Positions 31,489-37,115 of a DNA stretch of 39,982 nt are shown piece after piece. Both the position numbers and the translations under genes were made by a program. The DNA comes from Deinococcus betulae. Its GTDB lineage: Bacteria > Deinococcota > Deinococci > Deinococcales > Deinococcaceae. Position 1 is the stretch's first letter, and every line of letters starts with the position of its first letter. A model generated the notes under the pieces. It was not told where the DNA came from, ran no database searches, and saw only the letters and a program-made list of their open reading frames with translations. The stretch covers positions 1-39,982 of the forward strand of contig NZ_JAIQXU010000038.1 in the NCBI RefSeq assembly GCF_020166395.1, in the 5' to 3' direction.

Positions 31489-31859
31489 CAGTTGCTCCCG
31501 GGCCGCAGCAGCGGCGTCATTGGAAAGACGGCTTCAGTGATGGGCTCGCCATTGGCGTTAACGCCAGGGCGCACCATGAGGACTTCGCCGCTGCTGGCCT
31601 GCGCGGGCTTGCTGACGTTCATGGCCACCTTCACGTCCACGTTGCTCAGGCCAGGGCGGCCACCCTGGTCAAGGCTGCTGGGTTGCGGGGTGATGGCGAC
31701 CTTGATCACGACGGTGCGGGCCTTGATGACGCCGGGGCGGTGCACGCAGTCGTCCATGGCTTCGGCCAGCAGGCTGTCGATGGCGTAGCCGATACCGCCG
31801 AGCTCGAGTTCACCGAGGGAGATGTGGGTCAGCGTGACGGGGGGTTCAGCGTTGGACAT
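31488..31859 (-). CDS. Hypothetical early protein (123 aa)
   Basis: Starts MSNAEPPVTLTHISLGELEL, with CAGGAG before the ATG. Beta-rich with a central helix (GGIGYAIDSLLAEAMDDCVHRPG) followed by KARTVVIKVAITPQP and NVDVKVAMNVSKPA. The two repeated strands suggest a small beta-barrel. It is coupled to the next gene, and the two probably act together. No family is recognised. Confidence 0.65.
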   Translation of the reverse strand: MSNAEPPVTLTHISLGELELGGIGYAIDSLLAEAMDDCVHRPGVIKARTVVIKVAITPQPSSLDQGGRPGLSNVDVKVAMNVSKPAQASSGEVLMVRPGVNANGEPITEAVFPMTPLLRPGSN

Positions 31860-31905
31860 GGGTGGCTCCTGGGGCGAGAGGGCGGGGAAGGGGGCGGCGG
31901 ACGGG

Positions 31906-32070
31906 TTAGGCGCGCAAGGGCTGAGGTCGGTAGTGGGTTCGCCAGCTGGGGGGCATGGCCCGGATCAGGGCGTCGGCTTCGCGGTCGTTCGCGGTGGCGA
32001 GGCGGCGGCGTTCGAAGCGGGTGCCGAGGAAGAGGCCGAGAGCGAACAAGAGGAGCCAGGTGGGTTTCAT
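31906..32070 (-). CDS. Small membrane protein (54 aa)
   Basis: From ATG 32070 (AGAGGT upstream) to TAA 31906. MKPTWLLLFALGLFLGTRFE gives one N-terminal transmembrane segment followed by a positively charged patch (RRRLATANDR) and a soluble tail. It is the first gene of the leftward replication operon. It could be a small inner-membrane protein affecting host or superinfection; no match is known. Confidence 0.65.
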   Translation of the reverse strand: MKPTWLLLFALGLFLGTRFERRRLATANDREADALIRAMPPSWRTHYRPQPLRA

Positions 32071-32212
32071 GGGGTGGACCTCTGGAGGATGAAAGGACCG
32101 AACTTGGCCGATCAGATTGAGTCGAGAAATGTCCGTTTCTGGAGTACACGTAACCCAGGCACCTTCTCGGCACTCGCCTTTACGCCCTGCCCGGCGGTCC
32201 TGGTCCCCCTGC

Positions 32213-32218
32213 TACCGT
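32213..32218 (+). promoter_or_regulatory. Leaderless-type -10 box for integrase
   Basis: TACCGT ends 6 bases before the integrase ATG at 32225. No ribosome-binding site is present, so a leaderless transcript is likely. The 150-bp gap back to 32070 carries divergent promoters. Confidence 0.45.
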
Positions 32219-32224
32219 GGGCCC

Positions 32225-33193
32225 ATGACCCTCGCCCTGATGCAAGCCCGCATGAACCTGCAGGCCAATGCCCAGCAGACGGCCGGCCTGCCCAGCGAGG
32301 AACGACGGCGCCGGGCACTGAGAGCCATTCAGGACCGGGACCTTGACAGTCTCTGGGCCCTGGTCCTCGCGCACCTGGTGTTGCACGGCCGCCGAGGCCC
32401 CAAGGTCAGCGCCGCCACCCTGGAGAAGTACCGCCAGGCCTACGAGGCCTACTGGGCCTGGACGGAGCAGGCAGGCGTGATGATCACGCGGCCCCATGCG
32501 GACGCCGGCCTGAGCTACATCCGCTTTCTCGAAGCCAACGGGCGAGTTCGAAGCACTGTGGGCTGGCACCTGGCCAGCTGCAAGGCCCTGTACGAAGCGC
32601 TGCGCTGGTGCACCGCCACCGAGGCCGATCCCTTCCGCGACGTGCGCCCCGTGGCCGACAGCCGCGCGGCCCACAAGAAGGGCAAGCTCTACAGCCAGGA
32701 TCAGATTGAAGCCCTGGTGGCCGTCGCCAACCCTGAGGAAGCCGTGGTGGTCCTGCTGGGGGCGGACTGCGGCCTGCGGGCAGGGGAGATCATGGGCCTG
32801 CAGCGCGCGCACCTGCACCTGGCCGAGCAGCCGCCTGTGATCTTCGTGCTGGGCAAGGGAGCCAAGACGCGGGAGGTCGCGCTCAGTCGCCGCGCGGAGG
32901 CCGCGCTGCGCCGCTGGCTGGACATGACGCCCGGTTGGGGCCCGGCCCTGCTGGGGGCCACGAGCGTGAAGTGGGCGGAGACGACCATGCAGCGCCTGTG
33001 CAAGGCGGCGGGCATCGAGTACGCGGGGCGCACCGTGCACGGCCTGCGGCGCACAGCGGGCACTAGGCTCTACGAAGAGACCCTGGATCTGCTGGGCACG
33101 CGGGACTTCCTGGGACACAGCAGCACGGCCCCCACGGAGGTCTACGTGCAATACGCGCGGGACAAGAAGAAGCCGGCCAACCGCGACTGGTAG
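32225..33193 (+). CDS. int: Tyrosine recombinase / integrase
   Basis: A 322-residue protein. The N-terminal SAM-like core-binding domain includes AATLEKYRQAYEAYWAWTEQ. The catalytic domain has Arg185 (CGLRAGE), a beta-hairpin Lys in GKGAKTREV, His272/Arg275 in HGLRRTAGT, His298 in FLGHSS and Tyr307 (with Tyr310 also near). All expected residues are present. It may integrate the phage or resolve plasmid dimers; with a partition locus present the second role is realistic. No att site could be identified by eye. ATG 32225 is chosen over an upstream start because a TANNNT box ends 6 bases before it. Confidence 0.9.
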   Translation: MTLALMQARMNLQANAQQTAGLPSEERRRRALRAIQDRDLDSLWALVLAHLVLHGRRGPKVSAATLEKYRQAYEAYWAWTEQAGVMITRPHADAGLSYIRFLEANGRVRSTVGWHLASCKALYEALRWCTATEADPFRDVRPVADSRAAHKKGKLYSQDQIEALVAVANPEEAVVVLLGADCGLRAGEIMGLQRAHLHLAEQPPVIFVLGKGAKTREVALSRRAEAALRRWLDMTPGWGPALLGATSVKWAETTMQRLCKAAGIEYAGRTVHGLRRTAGTRLYEETLDLLGTRDFLGHSSTAPTEVYVQYARDKKKPANRDW

Positions 33194-33198
33194 CTGCT

Positions 33199-33843
33199 TC
33201 ACGCCGCCACCTGCTCGGGCGCCTTGAGCCGCGCCAGGGCCTGATACCGGGTCTCTTGATGCACGGGGTTCTTCAGGCCCCGCAGCGGCCCCGTCAGGTA
33301 AGCCAGCACGTCGCTCTCGCGCCAGTACCAGTACCCGCGCTTGGTCTGCCCCGCCTTCAGGCCGTCCTTGCGCCAGTTGTGCAGGGCGTTCTTGGAGACG
33401 CCCAGCCGGACGGTGAGCTGCGGGGTGCTCAGGGTGCCCGCAGGCGCGCGGTCCAGGGCCACGGGGCGCCCAGCGGCGTAGGCGGCCACCTGGCCGGGGT
33501 GGTAGCGCCAGGCGGCGCCCAGGCTGCCCGGCACCCGGCGGCGCTCGATGACGTACTCGCCCCGCTTGCGGCGGCGCAGGAAGACCTCCCAGCAGCAGCC
33601 CAGGAGCCGCGCGGCCTCCTGGCCGGTCAGCCAGCCGGTCGTGTCCCCAAACGCCGCGTAGCCGGCGCGCAGGCGCTCCGCGTCCTCGGCACTGACGGTC
33701 TGGTGGCGCCGGTTCAGCACCACTTGCGGGCGCAGGACGAGGCCCAGGCTCTCGGCCTTCTTGTGAACGGCAGAGGGGGTCAGGCCGAACTCGGCGGCAA
33801 TCTCGCACAGGGTCACGCGCGGGATGGGGTGGGGACGGCTCAT
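33199..33843 (-). CDS. Protein with three helix-turn-helix units
   Basis: A 214-residue product from ATG 33843 (MSRPHPIPRVTLCEIAAEFG), which overlaps the upstream stop by 4 bp. Three units can be seen: LCEIAAEFGLTPSAVHKKAESLGL, then TGQEAARLLGCCWEVFLRRRKRGEY, and STPQLTVRLGVSKNALHNWRKDGLKAGQTKRGYWYWRESDVLAYL. The latter two are MerR/excisionase-like. It lies next to the integrase, tail to tail with a 5-bp gap, so it may act as excisionase or as a regulator spanning several half-sites. Confidence 0.7.
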   Translation of the reverse strand: MSRPHPIPRVTLCEIAAEFGLTPSAVHKKAESLGLVLRPQVVLNRRHQTVSAEDAERLRAGYAAFGDTTGWLTGQEAARLLGCCWEVFLRRRKRGEYVIERRRVPGSLGAAWRYHPGQVAAYAAGRPVALDRAPAGTLSTPQLTVRLGVSKNALHNWRKDGLKAGQTKRGYWYWRESDVLAYLTGPLRGLKNPVHQETRYQALARLKAPEQVAA

Positions 33844-34133
33844 GGCTGGCCCCGCTTGGCTTTCGCACGGCCCAGCAGCAGGGCTTTGGCCGGCACAGTG
33901 GGGGCGATCAGTTCGAAGCCGTACCCGAAGCGCTTGCCGGTCACCGTGAACACAGGTGCACCGCACAGGCAGTCCGAAGCGGGACCGCCGCAGCTCGGGC
34001 AGGTGCCACACCGGCAGCGGCTGTCATGGCGCCCGCACACCGTGCACCAAGCGCAGTGGCACTCCCTGACCAGTTCCAGGCAGTACGGGCACTGCCCACG
34101 GGCATTGATCGGGAACGTCTGAGCGGCCGTCAT
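33840..34133 (-). CDS. Cys-rich multi-zinc protein (97 aa)
   Basis: Starts MTAAQTFPINARGQCPYCLE. Residues about 15-57 hold a dense run of Cys: CPYC, CHCAWCTVCG, CRCGTCPSCGG and CLCG, enough for two or three zinc sites in knuckle-like CXXC pairs. A C-terminal beta part (APVFTVTGKRFGYGFELIAPTV) with a basic end follows. It could bind nucleic acid or a host protein. Overlaps neighbours by 4 bp on both sides. Confidence 0.65.
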   Translation of the reverse strand: MTAAQTFPINARGQCPYCLELVRECHCAWCTVCGRHDSRCRCGTCPSCGGPASDCLCGAPVFTVTGKRFGYGFELIAPTVPAKALLLGRAKAKRGQP

Positions 34134-34642
34134 ACTCCAGCACCTGCCTCCGCCTGACTCGTGCGGCGGCGCTCCAGTTCCGTGGTCCAGAAGGCGATGC
34201 GGCGCAGGGTCTTGGCCTGCTCGCCGTAGGCCTCACCCAGTTCCAGCAGCGCGCGCCAGGGGCCGTCTTTCGTGGTGGGCTGGCTGTTCATGTCCGCCAG
34301 ATACGCTGCCCCCTGGGCCTCCAGCGCGGCGGCCTGCGCCACGTAATCCGTCACGGGGATCGGGGCCGGCGTGGGGGCAACGGCCTGGTCCTCGCTGGCC
34401 AGAGCGGCCACACGCAGGGCACGGGCGGCCCGCTCAATCAGCGCCTTCTGGGTGACCACGGCCTCGTCGGTCTTTTGTGTGGCGCGCAGCATGCCGTGAG
34501 TCCCGTTCTGGTGGCCCCGCGCCCGGGCGTCCCGGACGGCTTGCTCGGCGGCCTTCAGCAGGCTGGGCAGGGGCTCGACGGCGGCCCGGTACTGGCGCGA
34601 GGCCTCCCACAGGCTCAGGACTGGCTCTGGCGCCCCGCTCAT
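34130..34642 (-). CDS. Hypothetical helical early protein (170 aa)
   Basis: Starts MSGAPEPVLSLWEASRQYRA. It is helical and Ala/Glu/Arg-rich (SLLKAAEQAVRDARARGHQN, TDEAVVTQKALIERAARALR, and a C-terminal EQAKTLRRIAFWTTELERRR), consistent with a coiled-coil or helical bundle. It follows a plus-strand insert gene and belongs to the leftward operon led by the XRE gene. No function is recognised. Confidence 0.6.
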   Translation of the reverse strand: MSGAPEPVLSLWEASRQYRAAVEPLPSLLKAAEQAVRDARARGHQNGTHGMLRATQKTDEAVVTQKALIERAARALRVAALASEDQAVAPTPAPIPVTDYVAQAAALEAQGAAYLADMNSQPTTKDGPWRALLELGEAYGEQAKTLRRIAFWTTELERRRTSQAEAGAGV

Positions 34643-34672
34643 GCGAGGGCCTGCGCGGGGGAAGGGGCGGGG

Positions 34673-34678
34673 TAGGCT
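34673..34678 (+). promoter_or_regulatory. Leaderless-type -10 box for plus-strand insert gene
   Basis: TAGGCT ends 5 bases before ATG 34684, the same hexamer and spacing as before the gene at 15660. It gives this oppositely oriented gene its own likely promoter. Confidence 0.5.
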
Positions 34679-34683
34679 GGGGT

Positions 34684-35157
34684 ATGACGAACCAGTTCAG
34701 GGAGAAAGCACTGCTGGCCGCTGCGGATGGCGTCGCGCTGCTGACCGAGTTTCACACCATCCTGCCGCCCGGCAAGACCGGGATGACCACCGATCTGCGC
34801 CTGCTGTACCTGGGGCCTGGCCAAGCACTGCTGACGCAGGTGGATGTAACGGTTCATGGCGTTGTGTACAGCTTCCCTGAAGCCACACTGCTGCCGAGCG
34901 GACAGGAAGTAATCGTGATTGCACCGGACAGTCTCGACAGCTGGAGCGGTCGCGTGAGCAATCTGGGCCCACTGACTGAGCGCTTTTCGCCTGCCGGCAC
35001 ATTGACCCTCAGCTTTCATGTCCTGACTCCACAGGGCTCGGTTCGGGTGCAAGCTTCAGGAACAGGCCACGTACATATGGACGGATCGGGACGGCGGGCG
35101 CAGTGGGTGTTCGACCGGCCGCAAGTAACAGGGGTCGAAGTTCCTCCCACGTCGTAA
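34684..35157 (+). CDS. Unknown moron-type gene against the early operon
   Basis: A 157-residue product starting MTNQFREKALLAAADGVALL. Beta-rich: TDLRLLYLGPGQALLTQVDVTVHGVVYSFPEATLLPSGQEVIVIAPD and GTLTLSFHVLTPQGSVRVQASGTG contain the main strands. It is the only plus-strand gene between 33.2 and 36.1 kb, with its own TAGGCT box, and overlaps the 3' end of the neighbouring minus gene by 149 bp. A single gene with its own promoter inside an opposite operon is typical of a moron (a lysogenic-expression cargo gene). No family is recognised. Confidence 0.7.
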   Translation: MTNQFREKALLAAADGVALLTEFHTILPPGKTGMTTDLRLLYLGPGQALLTQVDVTVHGVVYSFPEATLLPSGQEVIVIAPDSLDSWSGRVSNLGPLTERFSPAGTLTLSFHVLTPQGSVRVQASGTGHVHMDGSGRRAQWVFDRPQVTGVEVPPTS

Positions 35158-35545
35158 TCCCGAACAGCGCCAGGCACACCGCCATGTACTCCGCCTCTTC
35201 GGCGGTGGTGGGCACGTCCCAGTTGATGCAGGGGCTACTAAAGGTTCCTGTGGCCGTGGAACTGGAGGCCGCAGGCAGGGCGCTCGCTGCTGGCCCCGCC
35301 TGAACAGCCGCGCCCTGCACGAACCCCTTGGCAACTTGATTGGGGCGCTCAGGGGTTGGGCGGGGTGAGAGCGAAGAGAAGTACTGGGCTTCTGCTTGCC
35401 GCACGGCCCCGACAGTGCCAGTGAACGTGATGGCCTTCTTGTCACCGCCGAGGAGTGTCTTCTCGTGCACCACCGTCACTACGGCCTGGGCCTCTGGCTT
35501 CCCGTCCATCTCTCCTCCTGTCGGCACGTCACGTCCCCCGCTCAT
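35009..35545 (-). CDS. Hypothetical early protein (178 aa)
   Basis: The ATG at 35545 overlaps the XRE stop by 4 bp. A second ATG at 35509 follows GGAGGAG with four-base spacing and may be used instead. Residues about 20-60 are strands (AVVTVVHEKTLLGGDKKAITFTGTVGAVRQ). About 110-145 hold a helical unit (WDVPTTAEEAEYMAVCLALFGITTWEELRPLLL). The last 49 codons overlap the convergent gene at 34684; that C-terminal tail (PTAPAVPIRPYVRGLFLKLAPE) may be less constrained. It follows the Cro-like gene and so is expected to be early. Confidence 0.65.
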   Translation of the reverse strand: MSGGRDVPTGGEMDGKPEAQAVVTVVHEKTLLGGDKKAITFTGTVGAVRQAEAQYFSSLSPRPTPERPNQVAKGFVQGAAVQAGPAASALPAASSSTATGTFSSPCINWDVPTTAEEAEYMAVCLALFGITTWEELRPLLLAAGRTPTAPAVPIRPYVRGLFLKLAPEPSPVESGHES

Positions 35546-35862
35546 GCCGACGCCTGCGCGGGGTGGGGAAGGGCGGTAGCTTTGCCGTTGCGGCGTTTGT
35601 GGCGCTCCAGAATCTCCTCGTCAGTTAGAGGGTCAGAGATGGCCTCAAAATTCACCTTGCACACTGTCAAGATGTTCTGAATAAGTACGAAGTCGTAGTG
35701 GACAGGGTCGGCGCCCTGCTCCCAGCCTATGTAAGCGCTGCGATTCATCTGTATGCGTTCGCAGAACTCACTCAGGTTGTCGAATCCGGCATTGAGTCGC
35801 GCTTGGCGCAACTTCTCCCCGGACAGTTTGCGCCGCTTCAGGATTGTCGTCGGCTCCGGCAT
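35542..35862 (-). CDS. XRE-family regulator (Cro-like)
   Basis: A 106-residue protein from ATG 35862. A GTG at 35889 is in frame, but it lies within the operator and upstream of the -10 box. Residues about 15-75 are an XRE helix-turn-helix: GEKLRQARLNAGFDNLSEFCERIQMNRSAYIGWEQGADPV, then VLIQNILTVCKVNFEAISDPL. It leads the leftward early operon and is divergent from a larger repressor-like gene, the usual Cro/CI layout. An operator overlaps its -10 box, so it is probably controlled by the repressor, itself or both. Confidence 0.85.
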   Translation of the reverse strand: MPEPTTILKRRKLSGEKLRQARLNAGFDNLSEFCERIQMNRSAYIGWEQGADPVHYDFVLIQNILTVCKVNFEAISDPLTDEEILERHKRRNGKATALPHPAQASA

Positions 35863-35869
35863 ACGCTTA

Positions 35870-35899
35870 AGTGTATGCGATGCATACACTCTGATGCAA
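35870..35899 (-). promoter_or_regulatory. Leftward early promoter with embedded operator
   Basis: On the minus strand TTGCAT (35899-35894) and TACACT (35875-35870) are separated by 18 bp. The 17-bp operator TGTATG-CGATG-CATACA occupies 35872-35888, overlapping the -10 box. The -10 lies 7 bases before ATG 35862, so the XRE mRNA is nearly leaderless. The rightward promoter at 38534 has the same geometry. Confidence 0.65.
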
Positions 35900-35923
35900 T
35901 ATGCCCTTATGAGAACGGCGTGG

Positions 35924-35995
35924 CGTAACAGTTACGGCGTTATTGCTGCGTTAACGGGAAATTTTTTAGCAAAAAGCGCGCTAGAGCGGCTTTTT
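35924..35995. terminator. Palindrome and bidirectional terminator in the divergent gap
   Basis: CGTAACAGTTACG at 35924-35936 is a perfect palindrome. At 35971-35995, AAAAAGC and GCTTTTT enclose CGC/GCG arms, giving a hairpin with an A-run on one side and a T-run on the other, so it could terminate in both directions. It lies between the two divergent regulators and would isolate their promoters from each other. Confidence 0.55.
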
Positions 35996-36019
35996 CGCTT
36001 TTCCTAGGCCGTAACATTT

Positions 36020-36056
36020 TGTATGTATGGCAAACATCTTGTATGTGCGGCATACA
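36020..36056. promoter_or_regulatory. Tandem operators upstream of repressor-like gene
   Basis: Two 17-bp sites: 36020-36036 (TGTATG-TATGG-CAAACA, one mismatch) and 36040-36056 (TGTATG-TGCGG-CATACA). Centres are 20 bp apart, two helical turns, suited to cooperative binding. They lie upstream of the gene starting at 36125, consistent with autoregulation. Confidence 0.65.
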
Positions 36057-36124
36057 AAATCGCGGTCTTATCGCTTACCCTAATGGTGTGCGCACCTACA
36101 GGTGCTATTTCCACCGGAGACCTT

Positions 36125-36769
36125 ATGCCTACCGCAGATAAAACCAAAGATCAGAAAACTGCGAAAGATGGGCAGAAAACCCCAATCCATGTCAGGCCTC
36201 AGCCTATCCGGCATGACAAAGTCACGAATGACCAGGAACGCCGCGAGATGCTGCTTTGGCTCATCAACACATACGGTGGCAGCGTTGCAGCCGTCGCACG
36301 TAACAGCACCATCCAAAGAGTGCACATTGAGCAACTCGTCAGCGGCGCCAAGAACTTGCTGGGCATGCGGGAGGAGACGCTCAATAAACTCTTGACGGTG
36401 CTCAATCTGCCGGATACCGAAGCCTGGGAGCTGCTCAACATCCCGTTGGACATTCGCAAGAAGTGGCGCACGCTGCGGCCACCGCCAATGGGCCACGGCA
36501 ACGAAGATACGAACTTGTCGCTGATTACTCTCGATCAGCCGTTGGCTGGCGACATTTCCGTACCTGCTGGTTACCGAATCAGGATTGACAGGACTGTTAC
36601 TGATCAGGGCGTGATTGTTGCTCGGTTGTCCGGCCGTTACTACGCCACAAGGCCGGACGCCGTGCCCGCGTCAGCTGACGTGCTCGGCAGGCTGATTACT
36701 ATCGACATGCTGAACCAAGACGAGCGGCGAGCGGCCGAATCTATGAGCAGCCAAGGCGGTCTGAGCTAG
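36125..36769 (+). CDS. Repressor-like protein (CI position)
   Basis: A 214-residue protein from ATG 36125 with CCGGAG upstream; an in-frame ATG at 36023 lies inside an operator and is not favoured. Residues about 40-110 are helical with a possible helix-turn-helix (SVAAVARNSTIQRVHIEQLVSGAKNLLGMREETLNKLL). The C-terminal AGYRIRIDRTVTDQGVIVARLSGRYYAT, then VLGRLITIDM, resembles the later half of S24/LexA-type domains, but the catalytic Ser and Lys are not apparent. It may therefore be a repressor that does not self-cleave and needs another inducing route. Its 3' end is overlapped by a minus-strand frame. Confidence 0.7.
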   Translation: MPTADKTKDQKTAKDGQKTPIHVRPQPIRHDKVTNDQERREMLLWLINTYGGSVAAVARNSTIQRVHIEQLVSGAKNLLGMREETLNKLLTVLNLPDTEAWELLNIPLDIRKKWRTLRPPPMGHGNEDTNLSLITLDQPLAGDISVPAGYRIRIDRTVTDQGVIVARLSGRYYATRPDAVPASADVLGRLITIDMLNQDERRAAESMSSQGGLS

Positions 36770-36895
36770 CAATAGATCAGCGGCACTTGGGAAAACCGCA
36801 TACCACAGGCCTTCTTCGTCAATTTCAAGTTCATGCTGCAAGGCGCCGAAACACGAAAACTCATCTGTACGCAAAGGTGAAGTCAGCCTGAACAT
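36671..36895 (-). CDS. Small protein antisense to repressor 3' end (74 aa)
   Basis: From ATG 36895 the product starts MFRLTSPLRTDEFSCFGALQ and continues HELEIDEEGLWYAVFPSAADLLLAQTAL, which reads as a plausible alpha/beta protein. AGGAG lies 9 bases upstream, within the stem of a hairpin. The last 99 bp overlap the repressor gene in antisense. It is the third gene of the leftward cassette after the receptor-like and peptide genes, so it could be that cassette's output, or the transcript itself may matter. Another ATG at 36925 lies in the hairpin loop. Confidence 0.5.
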   Translation of the reverse strand: MFRLTSPLRTDEFSCFGALQHELEIDEEGLWYAVFPSAADLLLAQTALAAHRFGRSPLVLVQHVDSNQPAEHVS

Positions 36896-36899
36896 GCAT

Positions 36900-36934
36900 G
36901 CGTCTCCTATCGATGAACTCATCATAGGAGACGC
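36900..36934. promoter_or_regulatory. Hairpin covering a ribosome-binding site / possible terminator
   Basis: A perfect 11-bp inverted repeat, GCGTCTCCTAT (36900-36910) and ATAGGAGACGC (36924-36934), with a 13-base loop. On the minus strand the second arm contains the AGGAG of the gene starting at 36895, so pairing would hide it. On the plus strand the hairpin follows the repressor gene by 130 bp, with TTTT six bases after it, so it could also be a weak terminator. Confidence 0.6.
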
Positions 36935-36968
36935 AACCGTTTTGTGGTAGTGAGAATGCCAACCGAAT

Positions 36969-37073
36969 CTAACAGCCCATGCAGGGCTTCACAACGCCGC
37001 CACCGTTGCCGCCTCCATCGGCCAGTGCTACGGGTGCGAGGGCGAACACGAGGGCCAACAGAATTTTCTTCAC
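36969..37073 (-). CDS. Small secreted pre-peptide, candidate signalling peptide
   Basis: A 34-codon frame from GTG 37073 to TAG 36969, too short for usual gene finders. Residues 1-18 start MKKILLALVF and end VALA, a textbook Sec signal with an ALA cleavage site. The predicted mature peptide is DGGGNGGGVVKPCMGC: a Gly-rich spacer then VVKPCMGC with two Cys. The start lies 42 bp after the stop of the receptor-like gene on the same strand. In RRNPP systems a receptor gene is followed by just such a pre-peptide, whose C-terminal residues are the signal. The GTG has no clear ribosome-binding site beyond adjacent G's. It could instead be a toxin or envelope peptide. Confidence 0.7.
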   Translation of the reverse strand: MKKILLALVFALAPVALADGGGNGGGVVKPCMGC

Positions 37074-37115
37074 CCCCGCATCGTGGGAGCCTTAAGGGGG
37101 CGAAGTACAGGCTTG

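Noticed and set aside
32180..33868. 562-codon minus-strand frame across the integrase
   Set aside because: It is the Gly/Arg/Pro-rich antisense of the integrase, whose catalytic residues are all present on the plus strand.
35924..35936. CGTAACAGTTACG palindrome as a Deinococcus radiation-response motif
   Set aside because: The known motif has a TTATG...CATAA form; this palindrome differs in sequence and spacing.
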